Assembly (NCBI GenBank): GCA_030737875.1
Contig: CM060926.1
Coordinates: forward strand, 165,811,079-165,875,078
Source: Allium sativum
Taxonomy: Eukaryota > Streptophyta > Magnoliopsida > Asparagales > Amaryllidaceae
Length of the DNA: 64,000 bases
Direction: 5' to 3'
This document shows positions 44,749 to 56,747 of the stretch, one piece after another (position 1 is the stretch's first letter; each line of letters opens with the position of its first letter). A program made the translations under genes and the position numbers. Below the pieces are notes generated by a model. The model searched no databases, was not told where the DNA came from, and saw nothing but the letters and a program-made list of their open reading frames with translations.

Positions 44749-47700
44749 TGTTGGATCTAGATTAACCCTAGAGGGGGAGGGGGGTGAATAGGGTTTATCA
44801 CAGATCCAACAAGAATTAAAATTCTAACGAGATATTAAAATAATAAATAGATCACAGATTATAGCAGAAACAGAAATGCAGAAAATAAATCACACACGGA
44901 TATACCCAGCTTCGGCAAAATCCTGCCTGCTGCTGCATTTCTAAGGTTTCTACTAGGTGATAGAACAGATCCCGCATACAAGACCATGTACACTTGCAAA
45001 CCCTGCTCCTATTCTAACCCTACGCTCAAATCCCTAGACTGACCAATATTCACTCGATCAGATTTCCCCTTGATTACAACCCGTAACCAATAAATCCTAG
45101 ATTTACAGACTTTAGCAACTGCTAGTCAATATCCTGACTGGATCGCCTAGTATTTTGCAGATACTAGAAACTGATCTGATGGTTTTTACAACACAGATTA
45201 TAAAAAAAAACAATACAAAAATTAAATCAAAAACCCTAGATATAAAAGTAAAAAACAATCTCCCTTTTAAAACCCTTGAACTAGGTCAAGCCCACTTGAT
45301 AATATTGGCCGGCCCATCTTTATTTTCTTTGTCCCAATGTCTTTTGTCTTCAACAAAAAAAATGGCGGCCTCCAGAGAGAAAGGGGATTAGGGTTTCCTT
45401 TAATCTTCCAATCGCGATTTCAAATTCGTTGCCTCTGAAAGGTGGTCTTTGATGCTCGAATTTGTTGGTCCTGCTTGGTCTGCAATCAGGATTTGCTCGA
45501 TCGAAAACTTGTGAGTTTTACAGATTTGATTTTTACGATCTTGTTCTTGAAATTTGTTGTTCTTCTGATTCAATCTCATCGCCCATGATGAAACTGGTGT
45601 TTTAAATAGGGCTCTAAGAAAAAAACCTAGCCTCTGATTTCGATGAATATGACTTGCTCCTGATTTTGTGCGTGTTTTCCCTTTGTGATTTAATCACCTC
45701 GGCTTGATTTCCTCAAATCAAATACTGATTTTGCATATTATTCCTCTTTTGCCTCTTGACTGAATTTCTTGATGAATTTAGGCATGTCCACGGCTTTGAT
45801 AACATCTGATGATTTTTGAATTTCCTGTACATTCTTGGAAAGGATTAAAAACGTGAATCGTAGAAAACTTGCCCCATATATAATCCGAGATTTCTGTCCA
45901 AAAAAAATATGGAAACATTTCGAAATTAAAAACTGTGATTGTTCCTATGCCAAGATTTAAATATTGATTTTGAAAAGAAACTTCTTGCCATGTATGCTTG
46001 ATGACAAATCTGGATTTGTCAATTAGCATGCCTCCCTTTTGTTGCCATGAATTGAGTCCACCAGTTTTGAAAAACTTGCATGATTCCTGCCTTAAAAAAA
46101 ATGTATTGATTGACTCAACACTGATTGGGATTCTTTTAAAAAAAAATTGCTGAATCAATTTATATAAATCTGGAAATTTATTTGTTTGTTGCCAAGCTTA
46201 AATCGGTTTTAAATTTGCCTAAACAATGTTGACTGCAATTCAAATCGGTTTGCCCCCATTTTCCATTTGTATTTCTTGCCAGAAATGAATTCTTTGATAC
46301 ATTCCTTTTCAGGGGATTCATTGAACGGTTTTCTCCCATTTGAAAATTTGGTCAATTCCAAACTAATCTCTTTCCCAGTTTTTGCTGAATGAATGCAGAC
46401 TTTGTGCATTTAAATTTGAACACTATTTTTGGGAAGATATGAAAGATTTTAATCTTAAAAGAAAAACATTTTTCTGCTCATTTGAACACCATTCTGGAAT
46501 TTGTTTAGCCGAGTGATTGCAAAACTTGCCAAGTATATATGTTGTGATTTCTGTCTCGGCTTGTGCATTTTCACTAGTCCATGCTGTCTTGCCAACTAGG
46601 CTGCACCATCATTTTGAATCTGACTTGCACTTGTGATGAGTGAAAACTGAATTACCATGATTGTCTTCCCTCCTTGTCTACTCCCTACTGCTCTGCATTT
46701 CTGTGTTTACTGGCATGTGCTCTTCCACCATGTATTGCGACCTTTGCATCACCATACTTGACTTTTATTCATTGTTGAAGCTGCATGTATATTGCATGCA
46801 TACTCTATCCATTCTTTGATCATTGACTTGCATTGTTACTGAAAAATATTGTGATCTTGAATACTTGATTTGCATATACTGGCATATTGATTCTTCCCTG
46901 AACATGCTTTTAGCTACTGCTCCATGTCCAAAAATATTTGTGCTGCTCCTTGCATATGAACTGTATACATGCTCCATTTGCTGTGTATTTGCCTTTCATA
47001 CATGTTTATTTGTGCAAACCAGATTGCATATGTTCTCGGCCATTTGTGTTGATCATGTTTTTCATTGCTGTTTGGCCATTTCTGACTTGAATCATTTGCA
47101 CCATGTTTTGTGTGATTGCCTATGCACTGCTATGCCTTGTTTGTTGTTGGCACACATTTTGTAGCTGTGTCATTTCTGAGTTATACACTTGCTTGCTTAC
47201 TGTCTTGTGCTCTACTGACCATTTTGTTGCCATACTGAACTGTTTGTGTTCCACCATTGAACTGATTTAATCTTGTCTTATATTTCGGCTATGTTAACTT
47301 GTCCCTTTATGTTGGCTGCACCATTTTGAATTTGCTGTGTGTTTTATTTTGGCTTAAACTTCTTGGCTCGACACTTGGAGCTGTCTATGCTTTGTGCTTG
47401 GCCAATGCTGCCTTTAACTTTGTGTCCACTTGCTCCATGTACATTGCTGCACCATGATTTCACTTCTTTGTTGTGTGCTTGACCACTTTGGTTTTGTATA
47501 TTTGTTTTCAATTCCACTGAGTCGAGACAGTCCTAGTGGCTACTCCTCAGTTGCGTATTGATTGGCGTGGCAGTGCACACGTGTACACATGTGTACATGC
47601 AGCCATCAGACGAGTTGTCCCTGTCCCTGCTTGAGATATATATGTTGTCTGCCTTGTGGTATTTACAGTGTATCATTGTGAATATCACAAGCTGTCTAGA

Positions 47701-48364
47701 CACAGATTGATAGTTTTATAAATCAGATCAAGTCATGAAAAATGATGAGAAACACACCAGAACTCTGAGGCAAATAAAAATTCAAAAAAAATTATATTTG
47801 CATATATTCAGTATTATTTCTATTGCAGTATACTGTGTGTTTCTGTTTCATGTGTGACAGGTAAGAGGGGATGACTGGACTGACAATGACTGGACTGAAA
47901 GCTGAGGATAAGAAGACAGTGTGTGGTGTCAATGAATGTATGAGTCTGTATATACAAGTGAAAATGGATATATATGAAATGTAACTGTGTATATGTTGTG
48001 TGTATGTATGACTGAGTGACAATGAATGAACTGTACTGAGGAGCTGTGAGAGAATTGTACAGATATATGTAATAAACAAATTTGATTGAAATAAAATATC
48101 ATTTTATTGTTGTCAAACGAACTTGTCTATTATATTCTGTTTATATACAAGTACAATATACAGTGAATGTTTAAATAGTGGAGTTATACAGAGTTGTACT
48201 GTTTGAATGTTAGAAATATAATATTCAATTCAAATATTATATTCCTATCTGTGTTGTATATATAAAACATTACAATAACAAACACATTTATAATAATATA
48301 TATTTGTTTGTTATCATCAAACAAAAATCATATAATTGTGTATACAACACCGTTATATACAACA
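44749..48364 (-). repeat. 5' LTR of SIRE-like element
   Basis: It runs from TGTTGGATCTAG to TATACAACA, a near-copy of 36702-40310 with a few substitutions and a G-rich insertion near 44772. The TATA-like word is at 45600-45608 on the minus strand. Confidence 0.93.
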
Positions 48365-48369
48365 AACCC
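48365..48369. repeat. Target-site duplication AACCC, right copy
   Basis: Identical to 36697-36701. It restores the exon-3 junction of the antisense gene when the element is removed. Confidence 0.93.
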
Positions 48370-49609
48370 CTCCGAAGAGCGCACCCTCTCACAGCAGATA
48401 ATCCAAAAAGCACCACGAGCCCAGGGATAAAAGCAAGGATCCAAACAAGGATTCCGAGAGGGAGAAAATTGACATTGTCCCTTCCAGCCAACAAAGTTTG
48501 GGTGCCCCCGGGTCACGAGACTATATCCATGGTCCTGTGACTCAGGCCAAGCTGGAAAAATTACAAGAACAATTCCCCGATATCTTCTTCGAAAGGATGA
48601 TGTTCGTTCCAACCTTGGAACCAGTCCCTAGGAATTGGGATACTGAAGTCATCAGACACGTTCGCCATGTAGCCAAGCAGTATGAGGCGATGAAGAAACA
48701 TGCTGTCAATCTTTCATACGTCATCCGAACGCTTGAGATGGAAGCGTATAGGTCCAAAGTGAAGATAGATAACAGTGAAAGGGCCAGGGTAAAAATGGAG
48801 AAGGACTTAGAAGATGCACAATCTTTGCTTGCCTTAGCTCAACGAGATGCTAAAAATTACAAAATAGAGTTGGAGGAGGCCAGGCAACGTTTTCATAATG
48901 AGCTCGATTCTAACAGCAAAGAGCGAGCGTTATTAAAGAAAGAGGTGGAAGATCTCAGGATGGCCAACCCCGAACTGAAAACAACACAGGATCATTTCGA
49001 GGCCGAAAAAGCTGCTTGGGAGAAAGAAAAGGCAAGCTTGAAAGATAGCTTGGCTCTGGCCGAAAAAGAGAGGACGATTCTGAATGATCAACTCGTGCAT
49101 GCAGAGAAGCGCGCTATTCTTGCTGAAAATAATGTGGAAAGTGCCATTGAAATGGCTACTATTTCTAATGAAAAGCTCCTCGAGAGAGAGAAGGATATCA
49201 AAGGATTTGAAGAAATGTTGTTCGACTTCCTTGGCCAGGTCATCAAGACCCGTAACATCTCCTGGATCCCAGACTACGATGTCACTCTAGCCAACATATG
49301 GGATGCAATCGTCCAGAGAGAGAAACAACGATTAGGAGTTGATGAGATTGATGAGAATGAGTTGATGCGGACCATTCTTAGGGATAATGAACCTGAGGAT
49401 TTCGAGAAAGGCAGACGCCTACTCCAAGAAGAAATTGATAAAGAGAAAACTCAGGCGAAGGGCAAAGATAAAATGGAAGAAGGCCCGAGCTCAGCTGCAG
49501 AGGCCAAGGCCTCCGAAATTGAGGAATACAATCCAGACTATCCATTGATTCCTCTGGGTCCAACTCCTCCAGCTGTTGGGGGTTCTGCTGCTAGCTTGGA
49601 TGGAGGATC
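48370..49609 (+). pseudogene. Transposase_28-like protein gene, middle part (exon 3 continued)
   Basis: It continues the frame of 36467-36701 across the SIRE-like insertion, with one in-frame TAA close to the junction (near 48400). The text is first basic (KHHEPRDKSKDPNKDSEREK). Then come RDYIHGPVTQAKLEKLQEQF, a long coiled coil (about 48650-49230: ELEEARQRFHNELDSNSKER and similar), FLGQVIKTRNISWIPDYD, and an acidic tail. A coiled-coil C-terminal half after a Transposase_28-like domain is usual for these proteins. The exon is cut by the Tekay element at 49610. Its role is unknown; oligomerisation through the coiled coil is a guess. Confidence 0.65.
49605..49609. repeat. Target-site duplication GGATC, left copy
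   Basis: GGATC directly precedes the LTR start TGAAACACCCC at 49610; the identical copy is at 61190-61194. Confidence 0.95.
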
Positions 49610-50755
49610 TGAAACACCCCACCTCCGTTAGGGTCACTCTCAAAGGGAATGCCCTAATTTTGGTGGAGGTTTATAAATATAAGTCACAGATACACAAGAC
49701 AGAAATAAATACACATATTTTTGAACAGCGGAAAACAACAGCAACTTTTATTTCATTAAAATACGGGTTACACAAACCATGCCATAATTTGTCTTACAAT
49801 ACTTCCAAAAACATAACATCTTCATAACTGTCTTGATTACATTATTTAAAGAAGCATAAGAACATAAGTAAACTGCATAAGTCCCATAATTGTTGTCCAA
49901 AGCCATAGTCCAAAATGAAATAGATCCAAGCAATACATTCTTTCTCTTCAAGCTGAATGTGAAAGCTGGTCAAGCTGCGGTATTCCCTCCCTGTGGACCT
50001 GGGGGGGGGGGGGGGGAACGAAAGAAAAGAAGACGAAAGAAAAGTAGAGTCAGACATAAAGCCTGAGTAAGTCTAGGACTATTCAGTCTATGAATAAAGA
50101 ATTGGGCATGATAAGTGTAATCTGGGAATGGGAAAACACTATAAACTAGGTTAAGTTATCTAGAGTCGAATGTACTTATCGTACCCCATATTAATCTCTG
50201 CATCCATATTAACTAGTTCCCAACATGCACCCCATAATCAGGGTGAAGTGATTCATTTCTAATGATCGGCTCCTACTCACATAGTTACATGTGTCTTACG
50301 GCCCCCGATGTTGTAGTTACCTATGCTGGTCCCACTATGGGGTGTATCAAGTCCCATGGTGGCGGCCCGACACAATCCTAGAATGCACATGTATGCTACT
50401 AGTGCCTAGTGCCTTATTTTTCTGCGCCGGAGTTTGTGCACGCCCGCACCCCGTTAGAACCTACACCGCTGCACCACCGCCGTCGATTTGACCTCTTACA
50501 GTCAGCCCAGTAATCGTGCCCCACCCTGCCTAGTTCAGGGTATCCTGATACACCTTATAGGGTTACTGCTGAAAAGGGTCCCCCGTTACTAGGTTTTCTA
50601 TTTTTAGCCAACATGCTAAGTTGGTTAAGTGTTTTGTAAACCTAACCCCCAATCAGTCTATATAGTTTAGCATGTTCCATTTTGATTAAGTATTAATTCA
50701 ATTTACTTAATCCTATTAATCCTGACTCAGCCTTAATTGTCTTATTAAAGCCTCA

Positions 50756-50956
50756 ACCTCTCACATTAGACAGGTATTGTTGTGGCTGCCTGTTGCCGGT
50801 TGGGTCCGGGCAGTCTTACGCCACAACTCAGTCTAACCTCGGGTCCTTATTGGGCTTCGTGTTTAACCACCCACATTGGATAGGTATTGTTGTGACTACT
50901 GGACAACCGGGCGGTTCCGGGCAGGTTTACATCACAACTCAATCCAACCTCGGGTT
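50756..50956 (-). ncRNA. Pair of structured units in Tekay 3' LTR
   Basis: Unit 1 (50756-50845): arms GTTGTGGC and GCCACAAC, CTGCC and GGCAG, GTTAGAC and GTCTAAT. Unit 2 (50863-50956): arms GTTGTGA and TCACAAC, TTGGAT and ATCCAA, GTTTAACC and GGTTAAAC. The two units differ on both sides of the stems. Confidence 0.55.
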
Positions 50957-52263
50957 AAACACATCGTATTTTCTACATTTACATATTTTGTCTCTTTCCT
51001 CTTTATATGTAAATATTTGCGGCCCATTATTCAAATTCATCTTTATTGGGTAAAATTTATTTATACCTCTTAATTGTTTTTTTTCAAGGTCGTTGGCATG
51101 CGTCAAACATGCCAACACATATGTTTTATATTTAACCCAATCGTCATTACCCCCGTTTTATACGTTCTCTACAATATAACCAATGTTGGTTTTAACATTT
51201 AAACCCAACTTAGCCACATGAAAAAGGGAAGGCTTAGAACATGGTGTTTATATATTCTAAGTAACATAAAATGGGGAGTGTGAACACATGAACTTGCAAC
51301 ATAATGATCAAATTAACATGAATTAGGCACATGTGAACTTGCATTGTAATAGCATATAATCATGGCATAAACATACTTAAACATGAATCATTCTATTCAT
51401 ATAATCATGACATAAACCTACCTAAACATGAATCATGGATTTTAATCTATTCATGTAAACTTGCAAGTGAAATGTAAATCTAACTTTAATTATAATATGG
51501 TTTTGATAACAACATATTATCATATGGTTTTTATAGCAACATAGGTCTAAAACATATTTTCAACTAGGCATAACACCATACATAGTTCAGTCATGTTCAT
51601 AAAGATGCTTACTTTTGTCTCTAATACAAAAGTATGGTTTTACCCTTGAACCACGATGCCAATTCCAACTTAAATTCATATAGACCATAGTACCTAGTTG
51701 AATCCAATTACATGCTAAAAATGGTTATAAAAGTATGTACATCATATTGGCATAATGGTGAATCATATACTTGCATGAATCTCAAATAAACTACCCCAAC
51801 GTATGGTCGTTAACATGAATCATATACTTGCATGAATCTAAATTAAACCACCACAACATGTAGTTGTTAACTTCCAACATAAATCACATACTTGCAAATA
51901 TCCAATCGTATCCCACAACATTTCCAAATCGTTTAGAATCAAAGCAATATACAAATATTGATTATTATCGCCACAATTCCATTTCTCACTTTACACAAAT
52001 CAAAACACAATTATTTATTCACATCAGAATAGCACTCTAATTACAACGTATGACGAATCTTCAATTCAGGAAACTGAATTCTGAATTTGGAGATGCTATC
52101 CTTTGTCGTAGGCGTTGTTTTGGTTTAATTGATGTTGCTTTAAGCTTTCGAATTGCCTCCTAATTGTCTCTCAATTTATGACGGCTATTCCTAGTCTTTC
52201 CTCAACAGCATGACGGTCTCATCTCCATTTTTGTTTGTATGAATTAGGGTGAGTCTTAGGTCC

Positions 52264-52271
52264 TTTTTATA
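52264..52271 (-). promoter_or_regulatory. TATA box of Tekay 3' LTR
   Basis: The minus strand reads CTCTATAAAAAGG; the same word is in the 5' LTR. Confidence 0.6.
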
Positions 52272-52429
52272 GAGTTTGTGAGTTGATTAGGACCGTCGAT
52301 GGAGCTTGGTTTAATAATAGCCGTTCGTTTGAAGGAGAGACCAATCAGGAGCTGACACCTAGCCCTAGTGACAAGGCAAGGCTCAGAAAATCGACCAAAC
52401 ACAGACCAGGCCAGCCAAGGGGGCTGGGT

Positions 52430-52545
52430 TCGACCTGGCTCAGGGGCCAGGTCGACTACCCAGTTGACCTGGGTGCCCCAGGTCGACTACCCAGTCGACC
52501 TGGGTAGCCCTGGTCGACTACCCCGTCGACCTGGGTGTCTTGGGC
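52430..52545. repeat. GTCGAC inverted-repeat cluster in Tekay U3
   Basis: About three imperfect units of AGGTCGACTACCCAGTCGACCT, themselves palindromic around ACCC, lie just upstream of the TATA box in element sense. The 5' LTR copy (60770-60905) has an extra variant unit. Confidence 0.85.
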
Positions 52546-52823
52546 GGGAAAATTCCCGCCCTGGCCAATCCGGCCCGATTTTTGAATTTTAAATCTGATT
52601 TCTGAGCTGTTTTGGTCTGTTTGAATTTTAAACTGAATTCTGAAACTTTCGGAGGCCATAACTCCCTCATACGGAGTCCGTTTTACGCAAACTCGGACTC
52701 TATTTCAAGAAGAATTCCGAGACGAACGCAATGGCGTATCCTGTTTCCCTTAATTCTTTGATTTGAAATTAGTTATACTTTGATTTGTGAATTTCACTGT
52801 TATGGAATACACGGGGTGTTACA

Positions 52824-52836
52824 TTCTCCCCCACTT
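52824..52836 (-). other. Polypurine tract of Tekay element
   Basis: AAGTGGGGGAGAA on the minus strand, directly before the 3' LTR. Bases 52837-53365 are 3' untranslated DNA similar to that of the gag-only array and the 13.9-15.8 kb element. Confidence 0.9.
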
Positions 52837-53365
52837 AAAGGATTTCATCCCCGAAATCTTCAAGTTCAGGAAGAATGTACGTCCTAACATCCAAACATCC
52901 ATCTACTCATCCATCAAACATGAGCATCCATTGTCCTTAAAAGACTTCTAATGCTTCATGATCATATGCGAAGTGTGTGTACATGTACTTATCTAATGCA
53001 AAATCAGCCGGTCTACTAATTCAGTTGACCTCCTTAATGCAAATTATGTAAGTGCCATGAATCCATTATGTATGCAAATTCTCCTATTCATGATTCTACA
53101 TGAGTGCACAATCATTCATATATAAATGCAACATCCATATGACAACACATTAAACTTCAACCGTATACGAATATAAATACATTTATGCATATGCAGTATG
53201 AAGTGACTGAGCCGATCTAAAACCTAGATTGTGTGTGTATATGCAACCACGAGCAACCACTAGCAATCACTTGCAACCACTTGCAACCATCATCCATAAC
53301 ATGTTTCAATTACATGTTTTCATCCAAAGGGTTTCTTCCTAAAAGATAAGGTCGAGGAGATATAC

Positions 53366-54106
53366 CTAAAAAGATAGATAAAAGCGCAACTTAAGGAGAA
53401 GAAAGATCAAAGATGTACCCTCGAAAAGAAAAGGGTAGGCTGCGCGAATTCTAGCTTCAGTTTCCCAAGTTGCGTCTCCCTCGGCGTCGCTCCACTGAAC
53501 TTTGACGAGCTTGACTTCGCGGTTGCGTAGCTTCTTCACTTCCGTTCCTAATATGCGGGTTGGAACTTTCCTCACGGTTGCTTCGCGTTCCACTTCAGCT
53601 TCTTCTAGGATATTTGGCTCTACCACTTCAGCAGATTCATGTAGACATTTTCGGAGGTGCGAAACATGGAAAACATTGTGAACTCCGGCCAGTTTTTCGG
53701 GTAGCTCTAATCTATAGGCCATTTTCCCAATTTTCTCAATAATGGGAAACGGTCCTACGAACCTTGGTTCTAGATTTCCTGTGGTTCCAAAACGAACAAC
53801 GTTCCTTAGCGGAGATACCTTAAGAAAAACTCTGTCCCCAACCTCAAATTCAAGGTCGATCCTCCTCTTGTCGGCGTAGGATTTTTGTCTGTCTTGGGCT
53901 GTCTTCATTCTTCTCCGTATTAAGTCTACTTTTTCTGAAGTCTCTCGGATCACATCCGGTCCAAGTATGAGCTTATTAGTAGACTCCCACAACAAGTGGG
54001 CGATCGGCACGGTCTTCCATATAAAGCTTCGAAGGGCGCCATTCCGATGGTTGCTTGGTAGCTGTTGTTGTAGGCAAATTCTACCAAAGGAAGATGGTCT
54101 TCCCAT
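53366..54106 (-). pseudogene. pol: Tekay integrase C-terminal region with chromodomain-like tail
   Basis: The end of the integrase contains the linker TSEKVDLIRRRMKTAQDRQ, the GPF-type module FVGPFPIIEKIGKMAYRLEL and VHNVFHVSHLRKCL. A chromodomain-like tail follows (PTRILGTEVKKLRNREVKL, VKVQWSDAEGDATWETEARI, then YPFLF). In chromoviruses this tail directs integration to marked chromatin. The reading frame differs from that of the catalytic core; the shift lies at about 53990-54010 in the RPCRSP region. The first ~35 codons of this ORF are out-of-frame text, so the real domain begins near 54000. Confidence 0.88.
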
Positions 54107-54540
54107 GTCCCTCCGAAGTCAAGGACGCACAGTCTTAAAAGGTCCTCCAAAACTCTGTTCACTCTTTCTGTCTGGCCGTCAGTTTGGGGATGGTAGGCTG
54201 TGCTCAAGCATAACTGTGTGCCTACCGCTTCTTGCAGACACCGCCAAAACTCACTTGTGAAAATTGGGTCTCGGTCACTAATAATGCTGGATGGTATTCC
54301 ATGGAGTCGAACAATTTCCTTGAGGTAAAGAGATGCTAGGGATGAGGCAGTTCTTTTACTTTTGACAGGTAAAAAGTGGGCGCTTTTAGTAAGCCTATCC
54401 ACTATTACCCAAATGCAAGTGTTGCCTCTTCTAGACCTAGGCAGCCCATCAATGAAGTCCATTGAGATGCTATCCCACTTCCACTGCGGGACCTCTAGAG
54501 GATGGAGCAGACCGCCAGGCTTTTTCTGTTCCGCCTTAAC
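53950..54540 (-). pseudogene. pol: Tekay integrase catalytic core
   Basis: The strand-transfer core shows D in [15 protein letters not shown] in [14 protein letters not shown], and E in [15 protein letters not shown] with the usual ~35-residue spacing to the second D. It continues from the zinc finger after an in-frame TAG at 54541. The ORF ends after [10 protein letters not shown] through a frameshift. In an active element this domain inserts the cDNA into nuclear DNA. Confidence 0.88.
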
Positions 54541-55422
54541 CTATTGGCACACCATACACTTAGAAACGAAATCTGCCACGTCCTTCTTCATGCCGTTCCA
54601 AAAGAAAGTTCTCTTTTTGTCCTTGTACATTTTATCTCCGCCTGGATGTATCGTCATCTTGGAGTGATGTGCTTCCTCGAGAACCTTCTTTACTAAATCC
54701 CTTGTCTGTGGGACGCATAGTCTCCTGTCTCGCCTTAGCCAACCCTTGTCGTCGATGGAGTATCTGCTGAGGTGACTTGAAGTCTCACCCCTAATTAGCC
54801 TATCAATCGTCTCCACCAACTGAGGGTCTTCGCGTTGTGCTGTCCCTATTGAGTCCACTATAGTCGGGCGTACTTCGAGAGATGCTAGCAAGCCCGGTAC
54901 AAAATCGGAGGAGGGCCTAAAGTCAAAACTGGCTATAAACTCTAGGCTTTGTCTTTCAACAAACACCGGGCTTAGGGTCAGTTTCTTTCGGCTCAACGCG
55001 TCTGCCACTACGTTGCCTTTGCCCGGAGTGTAGGAGATCTCGAAATCGTACGAGGCAAGAAACTCCATCCATCTCTGTTGCCTCAAGTTAAGATCTTTCT
55101 GCGAGAAAAGATATTTCAACGATTTATGGTCAGTGTAAAGTTCGAACTTCTCACCTAGGAGATAGTGTCGCCAAGACTTGAGTGCAAAGACGATGGCAGC
55201 TAACTCAAGATCATGGGTCGGGTAGTTCTTTCCGTGCACTTTCAACTGTCTTCCGCCATAAGCTACTACCCTTCCTTCTTGCATTAAGACAGCGCCTAGC
55301 CCTGTCCTACATGCATATGTATAAACTGTGAACATCTTGCTTCCATCTGGCAACGTCAAAACTGGGGCTGTTGTAAGAGCCCTTTTTAGTCGTTGGAAAG
55401 CAAATCGCAATCCAAGTCCCAA
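54541..55422 (-). pseudogene. pol: Tekay RNase H and integrase zinc finger
   Basis: RNase H reads FTVYTYACRTGLGAVLMQEG, YPTHDLELAAIVFALKSWRH, LYTDHKSLKYL and VVADALSRK; the first catalytic D is changed in the FTVYTYAC stretch, where SDAS is usual. It is followed by the H-H-C-C finger (EEAHHSKMTIHPGG, CMVCQ). A TAG at 54541 replaces the Q codon after CQ. The start near 55422 is only where the frame opens: a TAG and a one-base shift at about 55410-55450 separate it from RT. Confidence 0.85.
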
Positions 55423-55448
55423 TTGAACACTAGATTCTTCTTGGTCAA

Positions 55449-56747
55449 CTATGTGAGCGGAGCTGATATCTTTGCAAAGTCTCTAATGAATTTTCGGTAG
55501 AAGCCTGCTAGCCCGAGAAAGCTTCGGACTTCTGTTGCGTTCTTCGGTGTCTTCCAATCCTGTACCGCTACTACTTTAGCAGGGTCCACAACTAACCCTT
55601 CTTTGGATACTATGTGCCCAAGGAACCTCACTTCTTCTCTCCAAAAGTGGCATTTGGAGAATTTGGATTTTAGCTTATGGACTCGCAGAGTTTCCATGAT
55701 TGCCCTTAGGTGCTGAGCGTGCTCTTCTTCACTCTTTGAGAAGATCAAGATATCATCTACGAAGACTACCACGAACTTATTGAGGAAATCTATGAACACC
55801 CTACTCATTAGGTCTACGAAGTAAGCGGGTGCGTTTGTCAAGCCAAAAGGCATGACAAGCCATTCAAAGAAGCCGTCTGGGGTTCTGAACGCTGTCTTAT
55901 CGATACTATCTTCAGCCACCCTTAGCTGATGAAAACCGGTCGCCAAATCGAGTTGGGAGAAAACAGACGCTCCTACAAGCTGATCAAACAGATCGTCAAT
56001 TTTGGGGAGAGGGTGCCTATTCTTTTTCGTTAGATTGTTGAGCTCCCTATAGTCAACACATAAACGGAGTGAACCATCCGCCTTTGTAGCAAATACCACT
56101 GGAGCGCCCCATTCTGAAATGCTCCTTCTAATGAACCCCTTCTCTAGAAGCTCTTTAATCTGTTTACTGAGCTTCTTTATTTCCCGTGGAGCCATATGTC
56201 TAACGGGCAACGCAATGGGCTTTGCATTATCTACAAGATATATGCGGAAGTCTATCTCCCGCTTCGGAGGCAAGCCCTTTACCTCTTCGAAGACATCCGG
56301 ATATTCCCGGACCACTCTAACCGATTGCAAACTCTCAACAGAAGCATCTAGCGATTCAAGATAACTAAGCATAACCGCATACGAGGGATTACAAGTAATT
56401 TCCAGAGTGTTATCGAGTTGGGTCAGAAGCCTAACCACCTTTTTCTCACAATCAAGGATGGCACCATTATTGGATAGCCAATCCATGCCCAAAATCAAAC
56501 CATATCCCGAAAAGCCCAAAACAAAGGCACTACATTTAAATTCTACGCTTAGAATAGAAATTTTCAATCCCACACAGATCATAGACAAATGAGCTGGGCC
56601 CCTAATTGGATTTGAAACCATTAAGGGGTCCTCTACCATTCTAGATTCTAGGTGCAGAGATTCTACTAAAGCAGATGAGATAAAGGAGTGTGATGCACCA
56701 GAATCAAATAAAGTGCGAACTGGGTGATCATAAAGATAAACTACACT
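55449..56747 (-). pseudogene. pol: Tekay protease and reverse transcriptase
   Basis: The frame continues from gag across a TAA at 56748. The protease motif is [11 protein letters not shown] (catalytic D codon 56705-56703). Counting from the methionine codon at 56639, RT has [20 protein letters not shown] (about 193-212), the first catalytic D in [12 protein letters not shown] (231) and FVDD (293-296), the form used here in place of YVDD. It then has [12 protein letters not shown] and [12 protein letters not shown], with ISAPLT before a TAG. This enzyme would copy element RNA to DNA in particles. The domain itself looks intact; the surrounding stops prevent a full Gag-Pol. Confidence 0.9.

Larger units (their letters stand above)
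36702..48364 (-). mobile_element. Pol-less SIRE-like Ty1/copia element, complete with TSD
   Basis: Two near-identical 3.6-kb LTRs flank a 4.4-kb internal region with an initiator-Met primer site, a gag-like ORF and a polypurine tract, all on the minus strand. The 5-bp TSD is AACCC. The ~3-kb internal stretch at 40333-43280 has no protease, integrase, RT or RNase H motif in any frame; it is AT-rich with ~300-bp repeats. The element is thus non-autonomous. The two LTRs differ only at scattered bases and small indels in the parts I compared, so insertion is recent relative to its host gene. SIRE/Maximus-type assignment rests on the Gag text and the GGGGGAGA tract. Confidence 0.88.
49610..52823 (-). 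repeat. 3' LTR of Tekay element (3.2 kb)
   Basis: It runs from TGAAACACCCC to GGGGTGTTACA. It carries structured units (50756-50956), a TATA box (minus, 52264-52271), a GTCGAC inverted-repeat cluster (52430-52545) and the conserved U3 block near 52678-52760. No gene is present. Confidence 0.94.

Noticed and set aside
49979..50020. Long G run in the Tekay LTR (also 58344-58358 and 16106-16117)
   Set aside because: Homopolymer of variable length between copies; probably replication or sequencing slippage rather than a site.
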